Shown here piece after piece: positions 7,094 through 15,738 of a stretch of DNA of 26,607 nt (positions within the stretch are counted from its first letter, which is position 1; the number at the start of each line of letters is the position of its first letter). Below the pieces are notes generated by a model. The model saw only the letters and a program-made list of their open reading frames with translations. It did no database searches and was not told where the DNA came from. The DNA is from Caryophanales bacterium UBA4100 (GTDB lineage Bacteria > Bacillota > Bacilli > Paenibacillales > UBA4045): positions 6,963 to 33,569 of the forward strand of contig DFXU01000003.1 in NCBI GenBank assembly GCA_002383285.1, read 5' to 3'. The translations under genes were made by a program, and so were the position numbers.

Positions 7094-8113
7094 GTGTACG
7101 AAAAGGTAAGTATGAGCACTGTGTCTGCCAATCAAGGAATACCCGAGCTAGTAGAGTTAGACATTCCCACATGTACGGAGCACGCCGTTCTAATAAGAAC
7201 TGAGTATTCAGCGATTAGTCCAGGTACTGAGATGCTAATCATTAATAGTACCAAGAAGAATAAGAGTCTCTCGCATCTAGGTTACAGCGCTGTCGGAATC
7301 GTTGTTGAGGTAGGCGATAAGGTGAAGCATATCCAAGTTGGACAACGTGTAGCCTGTTATGGTGCACCTTACGTTAAGCATGCACAATACTTATTGGTGC
7401 CGAGTCCGCTTGCTGCCCCTGTCCCCTCACATGTCGACCCCAAGGAAGCCGCATTTGCTGGTTTAGGAGCCATCGCTATACATGCGATCAGACAAGCTGA
7501 ATTGCAATTCGGTGAATCCGTTGCTGTTGTAGGTCTTGGTATCTTAGGACAGATTATGGCACAAATTGCTGATGCAGCAGCACTTCAGGTGTTCGCTACG
7601 GATCTACTGAGCAGTCGCTGTGACATATTGCGTGACCGTGGTTTGAAGCATGTGTCGTATTCGATTGAGGACATGCAGAATAAGATGAACGAAGTGACTG
7701 AAGGTCAGGGCGTTGACAGTGCGCTACTATGCGCTAGCGGCAAGAACGATTTAATCGACCGCTCCATGGATTGGATCCGCGATCGGGGTAAGATCGTTAT
7801 TGTAGGTGACCTAGAGATGAGCTTCTCACGTAGCAAGATGTTCGGCAAGGAAGCTAACATACTCATATCACGAGCTGGCGGTCCAGGCAGGTATGACAAG
7901 GAATACGAAACCGATGGCCGCGGTTATCCGCTAGGCTATGTAAGATGGACAGAAGGGAGGAATATTGCGGAATATATTCGTTTACTTGCAGAGCAGCGCA
8001 TACAAGTGAGCCCCTTAATTTCTCACGAATATTCCTTAGAGGACGCACCACAAGCTTATGATGTGATCATAAACAGAACAGAAGATACACTAGGAATATT
8101 GTTCAAATACTAA
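7094..8113 (+). CDS. Zinc-less MDR-family (alcohol-dehydrogenase-like) oxidoreductase
   Basis: The 339-residue protein is a medium-chain dehydrogenase/reductase. A GroES-like domain (residues 1-125) precedes a Rossmann domain with GLGILG at 147-152 and acidic ATD at the end of strand 2, indicating NAD(H). The usual catalytic-zinc motifs (CxSD and GHE) are replaced by ISPGTE (41-46) and LGYSAVG (62-68), and the structural-zinc cysteine lobe is missing, so it belongs to the zinc-independent SPGTE subgroup. The GTG at 7094 is my start, with AGAGGTG 6 bases upstream; an in-frame GTG at 7085 lies inside that SD. It is followed after 25 bp by the Gfo/Idh/MocA gene and is likely in the same operon, so it probably oxidises or reduces the same kind of sugar. 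It is absent from the second copy of the module, where a GH2 gene takes its place. Confidence 0.85.
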   Translation: MYEKVSMSTVSANQGIPELVELDIPTCTEHAVLIRTEYSAISPGTEMLIINSTKKNKSLSHLGYSAVGIVVEVGDKVKHIQVGQRVACYGAPYVKHAQYLLVPSPLAAPVPSHVDPKEAAFAGLGAIAIHAIRQAELQFGESVAVVGLGILGQIMAQIADAAALQVFATDLLSSRCDILRDRGLKHVSYSIEDMQNKMNEVTEGQGVDSALLCASGKNDLIDRSMDWIRDRGKIVIVGDLEMSFSRSKMFGKEANILISRAGGPGRYDKEYETDGRGYPLGYVRWTEGRNIAEYIRLLAEQRIQVSPLISHEYSLEDAPQAYDVIINRTEDTLGILFKY

Positions 8114-8138
8114 TTAGAGATTGGGAGATGGCTTATAT

Positions 8139-9200
8139 ATGTCTAAATTAAAAATCGGTGTAATTGGTGCAGGGTCCATATCTGAGGCACATCTTAATGG
8201 GTATGCGAACAATCCTGAGGTCGAAATTTATGCCATATGTGATCTGAATGAGGAACGAGCCAAGCTAAAAGCTCAAAAATATGGCGTAACTCACGTATTT
8301 ACAAATTATCACGATCTACTAGCCCTGCCTGAGATACATGCCGTCAGTATATGTACATGGAACAATACACACGCTGAGCTTAGTATCGCTTCACTTCAGG
8401 CCGGCAAGCATGTGTTATGCGAAAAACCTTTATGCAAAACCGTATCAGAAGCACTTGAAGTTGAAAAAGCAGTAAAACAAAGCGGCAAGGTATTGCAGGT
8501 TGGTGTCGTTCGACGTTACGGTCAGAACACACAAATACTCAAAAGCTTTATTGACCAAGGTGATTTAGGTGAGATTTACTATGTGAAGGCCTCCTGCTTA
8601 CGAAGACTCGGAAACCCTGGTGGATGGTTCGCTGACGAGAAGCGCTCTGGCGGCGGACCGCTAATTGATTTAGGCGTGCATCTCATAGATATTGGATGGT
8701 ATCTAATGGGCATGCCTAAGGTGAAGTCGATATCCGGTAACACCTACAAGAAGCTTGGCAACCGTGCCAATGTCCAGAATTTAAGCTTCTACAAGGCTGC
8801 TGATTATGACCCAACCCTTAATGGTGTTGAGGATCTTGCCAATGCCTTGATCCGATTCGAGAATGGTGCTTCCCTATTCGTCGATGTGAGCTTCACGCTT
8901 CATGCTAAGGAAGATGAGCTAAGCGTGAAACTATACGGTGATAAAGGTGGAGCCGAGCTAGAGCCGGAGCTGATGTTGGTCACTGAGAAGAACAATACCA
9001 TTATGAACATGACGCCACAGGTCGATAATCTATCCTTTGATTTTGCATCGGCATTTAAGAGTGAAGTCGCTTATTTCATTGATGCATCCCTTGGTAGGAA
9101 GACTACCTTAAGCCCCGTTGCAGATGGTGTCGAGATGATGAAGATCTTAACCGGCATCTATGAATCTGCAGAGCGCGGCGAAGAAATTCGCTTCTCATAA
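8139..9200 (+). CDS. Gfo/Idh/MocA-family dehydrogenase, copy 1 (module gene A)
   Basis: This 353-residue NAD(P)-dependent sugar or cyclitol dehydrogenase has the N-terminal Rossmann motif IGVIGAGSIS (GxGxxG at residues 7-15 region), the CEKP cofactor/active-site motif with Glu95-Lys96-Pro97, and the catalytic block GGGPLIDLGVHLID containing Asp177 and His181. The C-terminal half is the usual alpha/beta dimer domain. The ATG at 8139 (MSKLKIG) has GGGAGATGG upstream and matches the start of copy 2; an in-frame TTG at 8121 has no support. It is about 89% identical in protein to the copy at 24441. Members such as IolG and DgpA oxidise secondary hydroxyls, and a similar role is likely here; the exact substrate is not known. 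Confidence 0.93.
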   Translation: MSKLKIGVIGAGSISEAHLNGYANNPEVEIYAICDLNEERAKLKAQKYGVTHVFTNYHDLLALPEIHAVSICTWNNTHAELSIASLQAGKHVLCEKPLCKTVSEALEVEKAVKQSGKVLQVGVVRRYGQNTQILKSFIDQGDLGEIYYVKASCLRRLGNPGGWFADEKRSGGGPLIDLGVHLIDIGWYLMGMPKVKSISGNTYKKLGNRANVQNLSFYKAADYDPTLNGVEDLANALIRFENGASLFVDVSFTLHAKEDELSVKLYGDKGGAELEPELMLVTEKNNTIMNMTPQVDNLSFDFASAFKSEVAYFIDASLGRKTTLSPVADGVEMMKILTGIYESAERGEEIRFS

Positions 9201-9260
9201 TCGATCCACATACATTCGTGATATCATATCTTTTTTTTATAGAAGAGGAGGAAGTATACA

Positions 9261-10139
9261 ATGGCATTAACGAATAAAATTGGTGTAATCGTAGATAGCT
9301 TTAATCTAGGTGTACGCGAAGGATTATTGAAGGCCAAAGAGGTTGGCGCGGAGGGCGTGCAAATCTATGCCGTAAGCGGAGAGATGGACCCGACCCTATT
9401 GTCAGCATCTGCTCGTCGTGAGCTGAAGAGCTACATTGAATCCTTAGGGTTAGAAATTTCGGCGTTGTGCGGTGACCTTGGAGGCCACGGGTTTCAAGAT
9501 AAGACGGAGAATGCTGTTAAGATCGAACAGTCCAAGCGGATTCTTGATCTTGCCTTAGATTTAGGAACCCGCATTGTAACGACTCATATTGGTGTAGTTC
9601 CCGACGATACACAGGGTGAGATTTACCATACGCTGCTAACCGCATGTGACCAGCTCAGCAGCTATGCGAGTAGTATCGATGCGTACTTCGCCATTGAGAC
9701 GGGACCGGAAACAGCTGCTCATCTGAAACAATTTCTAGATCAGCTTAGTACGAATGGATTATCTGTCAATTTCGACCCTGCCAATATGGTAATGGTTACC
9801 GGTGATGATCCTGTTCAAGGCGTTCGATTATTGAAGGATTACATTGTCCATACCCACGTGAAGGATGGTGTGCGACTTGTAGAGGTTGATCCACGCGAGG
9901 TATACGGTTCATTGGGCTATCAGAAGATGTCCCATGAGCGAATTGCTGAGCTGGGTTCAGGTTTACTATTCGAGGAGGTTCCACTTGGTGAGGGACGTGT
10001 TGATTTCGATCAGTATTTCCAAGCATTACAGGACATTGGTTACAAAGGCTATCTGACGATTGAGCGAGAGGTTGGGAACCAGCCTGAGGTAGATATCCGT
10101 AAAGCGGTTGAATTTATAAAAAAGTATCGTATGCACTAG
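9261..10139 (+). CDS. Sugar isomerase/epimerase-like TIM barrel, copy 1 (module gene B)
   Basis: This 292-residue protein is an AP-endonuclease-2/xylose-isomerase-like TIM barrel. A canonical divalent-metal set is visible: Glu146 in AIETGPE, Asp172 in NFDPAN, His199 in VHTHVKDG and Glu268 in LTIERE, with the GEG substrate-loop motif at 243-245. The ATG at 9261 follows GAGGAGG with good spacing. It lies 60 bp after gene A. The family includes IolE/IolI (keto-inositol dehydratase/isomerase), tagatose 3-epimerase and the catalytic subunit of C-glycoside deglycosidases, all acting on a keto sugar or cyclitol, which fits a partner that makes the ketone. Copy 2 at 25556 is about 93% identical, with most differences in the first half. 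Confidence 0.92.
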   Translation: MALTNKIGVIVDSFNLGVREGLLKAKEVGAEGVQIYAVSGEMDPTLLSASARRELKSYIESLGLEISALCGDLGGHGFQDKTENAVKIEQSKRILDLALDLGTRIVTTHIGVVPDDTQGEIYHTLLTACDQLSSYASSIDAYFAIETGPETAAHLKQFLDQLSTNGLSVNFDPANMVMVTGDDPVQGVRLLKDYIVHTHVKDGVRLVEVDPREVYGSLGYQKMSHERIAELGSGLLFEEVPLGEGRVDFDQYFQALQDIGYKGYLTIEREVGNQPEVDIRKAVEFIKKYRMH

Positions 10140-10212
10140 GTAACTCTAGGCTGCATTCAATGTTCTCGCTTGGCACAAACATCTGATTTACGAATAGGAG
10201 GATTCCTAGACT

Positions 10213-11088
10213 ATGAAACTTGGCGTAAGCTCATACAGCTTGGCAAGAGCTATTAAAACAGGGGATTTAACAATACTTAGTGCTATTGATTGGATCGCGG
10301 ATCACGGCGGAGAGCATATCGAAATCGTCCCTATTGGATTCAACCTGACGGAGGATCGACAATTAGCAGGACAAATTCGAGAGAAGGCAGCTTATGTTGG
10401 AATCGATGTATCGAATTATGCGATTGGCGCTAACTTTCTAAAGAATAGTCCCCAAGAATTTAGAGCAGAAATCGAACAAGTTAAGCTGCAAGTGGATATT
10501 GCAGCTGAGCTGGGAGTGCTCCTTATGAGACATGATGTTGCAGGCAAGCCACCTACTGATGATATTTCACTAAGTTCATTTGAAGCTGACATGCCTCGGT
10601 TAGTTGAGGCATGTCAAGAAATAGCCGAATATGCACAGCAATATAACATAACAACAAGTATCGAGAACCATGGATTTTATATTCAATCCAGTGAACGTGT
10701 ATATCGATTGGTCAATAAGGTAAATCGCAGTAATTTCAGAACAACGTTAGATGTGGGCAATTTTTTGTGTGTCGATGAGAATCCTCTTCTTGCGGTTCAA
10801 CGTAATATCGGGATAGCTTCGATTGTCCATCTGAAGGACTTCTACCGACGTCCACCTACAGTTGAGCTAGGAGAAGGTTGGTTTAAGAGCTCAGGTGGTT
10901 ATCACCTAAGAGGTTCCATCTTAGGGCATGGCGATGTAAATTTAACAGAGATTATAAAACTAGTACGCGGCTCGGGTTATGATGGATATCTTTCCTTGGA
11001 ATTCGAAGGTTTAGAAGAATGTCGACAAGGCACCCGAATGGGTCTTGAGCAAGCTCGTCAATTATGGGCGTTGGCCAATTCGGAATGA
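10213..11088 (+). CDS. Sugar isomerase/epimerase-like TIM barrel, copy 1 (module gene C)
   Basis: A second, only distantly related TIM barrel of 291 residues. It carries the same metal quartet: Glu151 in SIENHG, Asp180 in TLDVGN, His206 in VHLKDF and Glu263 in SLEFEG, and LGHGDV at 237-242. ATAGGAGG at 10195-10202 precedes the ATG by about 10 bases. It lies 73 bp after gene B and ends the operon, converging with the MORN gene 22 bp away with no clear terminator between them. Because B and C differ strongly, they probably do successive steps (for example isomerisation and elimination) or form a hetero-complex; this is inference. The start of its second copy is at 26445. Confidence 0.92.
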   Translation: MKLGVSSYSLARAIKTGDLTILSAIDWIADHGGEHIEIVPIGFNLTEDRQLAGQIREKAAYVGIDVSNYAIGANFLKNSPQEFRAEIEQVKLQVDIAAELGVLLMRHDVAGKPPTDDISLSSFEADMPRLVEACQEIAEYAQQYNITTSIENHGFYIQSSERVYRLVNKVNRSNFRTTLDVGNFLCVDENPLLAVQRNIGIASIVHLKDFYRRPPTVELGEGWFKSSGGYHLRGSILGHGDVNLTEIIKLVRGSGYDGYLSLEFEGLEECRQGTRMGLEQARQLWALANSE

Positions 11089-11110
11089 CACCAGTTTCTA
11101 TGATAACCAT

Positions 11111-13780
11111 TCAATACATCCAAGAATAAGGAAACACATTCACGTATACATCCAAATCCTCTTCAATTATAATCACGTGAATTGGATCCTCTTGATATAG
11201 AATACGTACTGAAGTGTTTCCCTCTGCCTGCAGTAGGTTGTGCTTCTTCATATACTGGCCAATCAGCTGGGCCCGAAGTGATACAGGCAGCTCAATGAAC
11301 TTCTGATAATAGGCTTCCTTCTGAATCGTAAGAAGGATATGAACGATTCTTGCATCATCTACCTGGGCGACTAAGGAAGCTTCGAGCTCACTAAGATCAC
11401 TCGAAGAGATTGGTTGGCCCAGTGCGTTGAGATTCTCAACGTAACCATTAACCAGCGTACCATCAGCAATCAGCTTTCCACTGGTTGAATAAACTTTACC
11501 CTGTCCATGGGGTAACGCTATTCTGGAATGATATCGACGATAAGAGATGTCCCCTTCGTACATAACCTGTCCGTCTTGCCTATTCATCGTACCATTACCT
11601 TCGATATCGTACTTCCCCGTGAATGTTGTTCCATCCGCCATATGCAATGTACCATTACCGAAATTACGGACCAGCGTCCCGTAGAATACTGAACCGTCAT
11701 ATCCATAATCATCAGCGAATTCCTTCATCCCAGAGTGAATAATACGATTACGTCCGTCATATAAATTTCCATCTATAAATTCACCTTCTTGGATTCTTCC
11801 CTCATACCTCTGTCCATTGCCATAATGCACTGTCCCTTCAAGACGTTTACTCTCATCGAATGTACCCTCATACAATACTGTGCCGTTTCCCTTAAAGGTA
11901 CGTCCTACATAATACTCATTCTGATGGAATATACCCTCGAACAATATGTCACCCTGTGAATCATAATGGACACCTTCACCCTGCTTCTTCCCCTCTACAA
12001 AATAACCCCGATATTCCTCCTCATATAAGTAATCATACTGTGTGCCTTGCCCATGAGGCATCATATTCTTAAATTGTCCATCGTAAACTAACGCTTCACG
12101 ATAATATCTCTTGCCCTGCGGTAAATCGCCGTTGACGAATGTTCCGCGATATTGCCCCCAAGTATACTGATTAGCCCCTTGATAATAAGTGCCTTTCCCA
12201 TGATACATCCCTTGCTCGAATGAACCTTCATATATATACCACCCAGAAGTTGAAGCTTCGAACACTCTCCCTTGACCATCCGCCAAGCCATCCTTTACCT
12301 GCCCGATATACACATACTGATCTTGATATGGCAGGATCGCGATATCTTCACCTACCTCACTATAGCTCCGATCCTTGTCCCTCTTCCGAAGCTCACCTTC
12401 CCCAGTTGGAAGACCCTTGGCAAACCTACCTTTGTATTGATATCCGAGTCTATAAGTCACTGTTCCTTCTCCGTGGTATTGACCATCTACATAATTGCCT
12501 GAGTATTTGGGTTCACCATTGTAGTCGAACTCAGTGCCATAACCGTTACGCAAACCTTTCTTATACTGGCCATCAAATATCATCTTTCCTTGCTCATACT
12601 CTTTACCGGGTCCATTCTCTTTGTTGCCGCTAAATTGTCCTTCGAATATTAATGCGTCGCTTCCATCATATATCTTGAAGTACCCCTCCATATTCCCATC
12701 TATAAAAGTTCCCCTCATCGGTATTGTCGAATATGTAACATTCGTTATACAAACAGCTCCTTGGCCATGTGGGACACCGCCCCGGACTCCACCTGCATAG
12801 TACAAGTATCCATTGCGGTAAAATTCCCCCTGTCCCTGAATAACGCCATCAACAAAATCCCCTTCATACCAATGCAATTCATTATAGAATACCTTTCCCT
12901 TTCCATGGGCTTTACCGTTCTGAAGATTCCCCTCATATCGAAGCTCTGATAAGTCCCATGTTCGGTAGAAGTCACTCATGTCCGCGAACGTTATAGCCTC
13001 AAGATTCGTGGCTCCAGTGACTTTGTAATCGAGGAGACCGGCTAGTATATCTAATGGTATATAGATATCATTATTCAATTTAAAGGCAGCAACCGGCATA
13101 TGAATGTCAATCCCGTTAGACACCATGATATTACTTCCGTCTTGTAAGCTTACATGCAGATATAGAATGCTATCAACCAAGATCTCCATCTTGCCCTCGT
13201 GATCAATGGGCGGCTGTTTTTCGTTGATAATTCTGCCCCATAGGTATGAGACCGTGCCATAGGCAGGAACCATAATATGTCCATCTCTACTTAGTAGTGG
13301 ATGTGGCATCTCGAGAAAACTACCACCACTAAGTGAAATCTTCGATGTCTTATTCACTAGAACCAACCTCCGCTCGTCAGGAAGCCATTCCGTAGTGATG
13401 CCAAGTGAAATTTGGAAGAAGTAATACGGTACAACCGTTGAACCCTCCACTACACGAGCCACATGCGGCAGCTCATGCTCAACACCATCAACGATGATTT
13501 GATTGTGATTCATCTTCAGCTCTACTACCGCGGTGTCCTTCGTGATGGTGATCGTTCTCGCCTTACCGTTCCATTCCAATTGAGCGCCAATCGCTTCTAC
13601 AATGGGACGCAATGGTACGAAGGTAACGCCCTGCTGACGAACATGCAGAATATCGGTCAATATTTGTTCGCTATCCACTTCAACACTCATTGTATTGATA
13701 TTCTTGGCCTCACTCATATTGGCGGCAGCTTGTCCATATACAATGAATAACACGATTGCGATCAGTAGCTTCCTTTTCAC
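11111..13780 (-). CDS. Secreted MORN-repeat protein with N-terminal stalk domains
   Basis: This 889-residue protein starts with a short signal peptide (MKRKLLIAIVLFIVYGQAAA). Residues about 30-145 form a copper-amine-oxidase-N 'stalk' domain (VPLRPIVEAIGAQLEWNGKARTITI), and a second degenerate one follows at about 150-260. From about 275 to 790 there are some 18 MORN repeats of 22-24 residues (YEGxxxxGxxHGxG), decaying toward the end, then a unique C-terminal region of about 90 residues. The GTG start at 13780 has AAGGGG 7 bases upstream. Bacterial MORN proteins often bind surfaces or membranes; with two stalk domains and a signal peptide this one should sit outside the cell, perhaps in the wall. 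Function unknown. Nothing in it is catalytic. Confidence 0.9.
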   Translation of the reverse strand: MKRKLLIAIVLFIVYGQAAANMSEAKNINTMSVEVDSEQILTDILHVRQQGVTFVPLRPIVEAIGAQLEWNGKARTITITKDTAVVELKMNHNQIIVDGVEHELPHVARVVEGSTVVPYYFFQISLGITTEWLPDERRLVLVNKTSKISLSGGSFLEMPHPLLSRDGHIMVPAYGTVSYLWGRIINEKQPPIDHEGKMEILVDSILYLHVSLQDGSNIMVSNGIDIHMPVAAFKLNNDIYIPLDILAGLLDYKVTGATNLEAITFADMSDFYRTWDLSELRYEGNLQNGKAHGKGKVFYNELHWYEGDFVDGVIQGQGEFYRNGYLYYAGGVRGGVPHGQGAVCITNVTYSTIPMRGTFIDGNMEGYFKIYDGSDALIFEGQFSGNKENGPGKEYEQGKMIFDGQYKKGLRNGYGTEFDYNGEPKYSGNYVDGQYHGEGTVTYRLGYQYKGRFAKGLPTGEGELRKRDKDRSYSEVGEDIAILPYQDQYVYIGQVKDGLADGQGRVFEASTSGWYIYEGSFEQGMYHGKGTYYQGANQYTWGQYRGTFVNGDLPQGKRYYREALVYDGQFKNMMPHGQGTQYDYLYEEEYRGYFVEGKKQGEGVHYDSQGDILFEGIFHQNEYYVGRTFKGNGTVLYEGTFDESKRLEGTVHYGNGQRYEGRIQEGEFIDGNLYDGRNRIIHSGMKEFADDYGYDGSVFYGTLVRNFGNGTLHMADGTTFTGKYDIEGNGTMNRQDGQVMYEGDISYRRYHSRIALPHGQGKVYSTSGKLIADGTLVNGYVENLNALGQPISSSDLSELEASLVAQVDDARIVHILLTIQKEAYYQKFIELPVSLRAQLIGQYMKKHNLLQAEGNTSVRILYQEDPIHVIIIEEDLDVYVNVFPYSWMY

Positions 13781-13989
13781 TCCAGCACCCCTTCTAATTT
13801 ACATACACATTTAAGCCTGCTAACTTCGGTTCACCTTGTTTACTGATAGATAACTTCGTCGAGCGGTACCGAATTCCTTTTAATTCCACCCGTATATTGT
13901 CATAAGAAAAATAAACCAGAAGAGGATATTCCAGCCAAATGTCGAAATAGATGTATAGATTTACTATACCTCACTAAGGAGAGTTACTA

Positions 13990-14619
13990 TTGAAGAGAAA
14001 AGTGTTATTATCACTGCTGATCACCACCATCGTTACCATCTCTATGTCCGTGGGTGCTATCGCGGCAACAAATCTCCAGAAGATTGAGGCGTATCTAAAC
14101 AACAGCCTGTCGGTCATTGTGAATGGCAAAGCTCTTGCTGTTACCGATTCATTAGGAAAGCCTACTTCACCAATCACTTACAATGGAACGACTTATCTAC
14201 CTGTTCGATCTATCGGTAACGCAGTCGGGTATGAAGTTGGTTTCGACAGCGAGGAGAATGCTGTGCTGTTGGACGGAAGCAGAACTCAAAGGGAGATTCT
14301 AGCCGATGTTATTGAGAATGGCGGCTCCAACCTATGGTACGTGAATATGGAGGATGAACTATACGCCGTTGTTGAGTATAATGCCGATGAATCGGAGATG
14401 GGAACTATCGAACTTATCTTGGTATTCGATGTGTTGCTAGGAACCGAAGCTGATGTCTTCCAAATCGATTATTATGAGAATAATGAGATTACCGGAACTA
14501 TGGTAGTCGACCGAGACCAGTTTATCTATTACACAGAGAACTATATGGAGTTATCTGATGAGGAGCTCAGCCTTATATTTAACCCAACTGGAGTCTTGAT
14601 TGAAGAATTTGTTGAATAG
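13990..14619 (+). CDS. Secreted stalk-domain protein (copper amine oxidase N-like)
   Basis: A 209-residue exported protein, signal peptide residues 1-26 (MKRKVLLSLLITTIVTISMS... ending AIAA). A single stalk domain follows, with the hallmark ITYNGTTYLPVRSIGNAVGY and VGFDSEENAVLLDG. The remaining 110 residues are very acidic and tyrosine-rich with no recognised domain. The start is a TTG at 13990; AAGGAGAG lies 7 bases upstream. It is divergent from the MORN/stalk gene and the signal peptides of the two start almost identically, suggesting relatedness or a shared envelope role. The 209-bp gap between them is A/T rich; I see only a weak dyad (TATAG/CTATA near 13955-13969). Confidence 0.85.
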   Translation: MKRKVLLSLLITTIVTISMSVGAIAATNLQKIEAYLNNSLSVIVNGKALAVTDSLGKPTSPITYNGTTYLPVRSIGNAVGYEVGFDSEENAVLLDGSRTQREILADVIENGGSNLWYVNMEDELYAVVEYNADESEMGTIELILVFDVLLGTEADVFQIDYYENNEITGTMVVDRDQFIYYTENYMELSDEELSLIFNPTGVLIEEFVE

Positions 14620-14681
14620 TAGCCAAACACTAATATGGTCTCCCCAATTGCAAGCATAAAGTTACAGTGGTATCTTAATAC

Positions 14682-14714
14682 AATAAAAAGGGCGGTGCGC
14701 TACACCGTCCCTGC
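14682..14714 (-). terminator. Intrinsic terminator for the AraC-type gene
   Basis: On the minus strand GGGACGGTG and CACCGCCC pair around TAGCG and are followed directly by TTTTTATTG. It lies about 120 bp beyond the stop of the AraC-type gene at 14833. The plus strand lacks a U-run here. Confidence 0.75.
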
Positions 14715-14751
14715 ACAACTTATTGGAAGGGATACCTTCGATAAAGTCTCG

Positions 14752-14791
14752 TAATAACCCGTTCCCTAGAGCAAACTTGAGCGGGTTATTA
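14752..14791. terminator. Possible bidirectional terminator between convergent genes
   Basis: TAATAACCCG (14752-14761) and CGGGTTATTA (14782-14791) form a perfect 10-bp stem with a 20-nt loop between two convergent genes. The plus strand continues with TTATATAATG, a weak U-rich end. It probably ends transcription of the stalk-protein gene. Confidence 0.5.
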
Positions 14792-14832
14792 TTATATAAT
14801 GTTCCTTCGTTGCATAATTATGAATTGTGCTG

Positions 14833-15738
14833 TCAATTCACTGCAACAACCGCCCGCGCCTCAATGTACCCTCTATACCCCATCGGAGCAAGCTGAAATC
14901 TTGGCGCTGCTTCTGGTGCCCAGTTATACCCGTAAACATGAGGATTGAATTTCTCAATATGATCCCAGACTTCCCCGATCTCATCCATAAAGTCATCGTC
15001 GTTATACGGTTCTCCTTGAAAAACCATCATCTTACATGGTGGCAGCTCCATACAATCATATCCATCAGGAACGGTATTGCTGTAATCCAGCGGCAGCTCG
15101 ACGCCCTGCACATATTGGGAGGTTCCGCTTGCTACAAGGTGATCCGGCAACCACATTCCAATGGGTTCATACAGGGCTTCCTTCACACTTGAGAGCAGGG
15201 ACCATACATCGCAGCTAACCTCTTCACAATATGCAAAATATTCAGTTGCTTTGATCCCTCTCTTAAGCAGCACCTTACGGGCAGGACGTTCAATAATCTG
15301 TACGAATACTGTTTTACTTGCTTTCCTCTCACTCATCTTCATTCCTCCATTATGAAACCCTCGGTAGGTATCGAAAACTCTCTCAGGCATGAACAGTTGA
15401 ATTGGCGGGGTGCTCTGACTATATCTCTTGGGAGGTAGCCCAAACTGTCTTGAGAATGCACGAGTGAAGCCTTCATGAGAATCGAATACAAAGTCCAGTG
15501 CAACATCTATGATTCGACGCTCTTCATCACAGAGAACAAGGGCAGCCTTCGTCAGTCTTAAAGCACGAATATATTCAAATGGTGCTCTTCCGGTTACCTC
15601 TCTGAAAATTCTCGCCGAATGCCATGAAGAATACCCTGCTGCATTGGACAGCTGCTTCAGTGTAATCTCTTCATAGATGTGGGCATCAATATATTCCTGC
15701 ATGTGCTGCACGGCCATTACGGTTTCAACCTGATTCAT
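14833..15738 (-). CDS. AraC-type regulator with GyrI-like ligand-binding domain
   Basis: The 301-residue protein has two AraC helix-turn-helix motifs at its N-terminus (about residues 8-110: ITLKQLSNAAGYSSWHSARIFREVTGRAPFEYIR, then IIDVALDFVFDSHEGFTRAFSRQFGLPPKRY). Residues about 135-300 form a GyrI/AraC_E_bind effector domain (VQIIERPARKVLLKRGIKATEYF, ending APMGYRGYIEARAVV). The layout is that of Rob/TetD-like regulators that sense small molecules. GAGGAGGTG lies 5 bases before the ATG, a very strong site. It is monocistronic, ended by the hairpin at 14682-14714. No efflux or resistance gene is next to it, so the target is unknown. Confidence 0.92.
   Translation of the reverse strand: MNQVETVMAVQHMQEYIDAHIYEEITLKQLSNAAGYSSWHSARIFREVTGRAPFEYIRALRLTKAALVLCDEERRIIDVALDFVFDSHEGFTRAFSRQFGLPPKRYSQSTPPIQLFMPERVFDTYRGFHNGGMKMSERKASKTVFVQIIERPARKVLLKRGIKATEYFAYCEEVSCDVWSLLSSVKEALYEPIGMWLPDHLVASGTSQYVQGVELPLDYSNTVPDGYDCMELPPCKMMVFQGEPYNDDDFMDEIGEVWDHIEKFNPHVYGYNWAPEAAPRFQLAPMGYRGYIEARAVVAVN

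Noticed and set aside
8121..8138. Upstream TTG as start of gene A copy 1
   Set aside because: The SD lies between TTG and ATG, and copy 2 begins at the equivalent ATG.
12220..12633. 137-codon plus-strand frame inside the MORN gene
   Set aside because: Arises from the biased repeat sequence of the MORN gene on the other strand; no SD and no recognisable domain.
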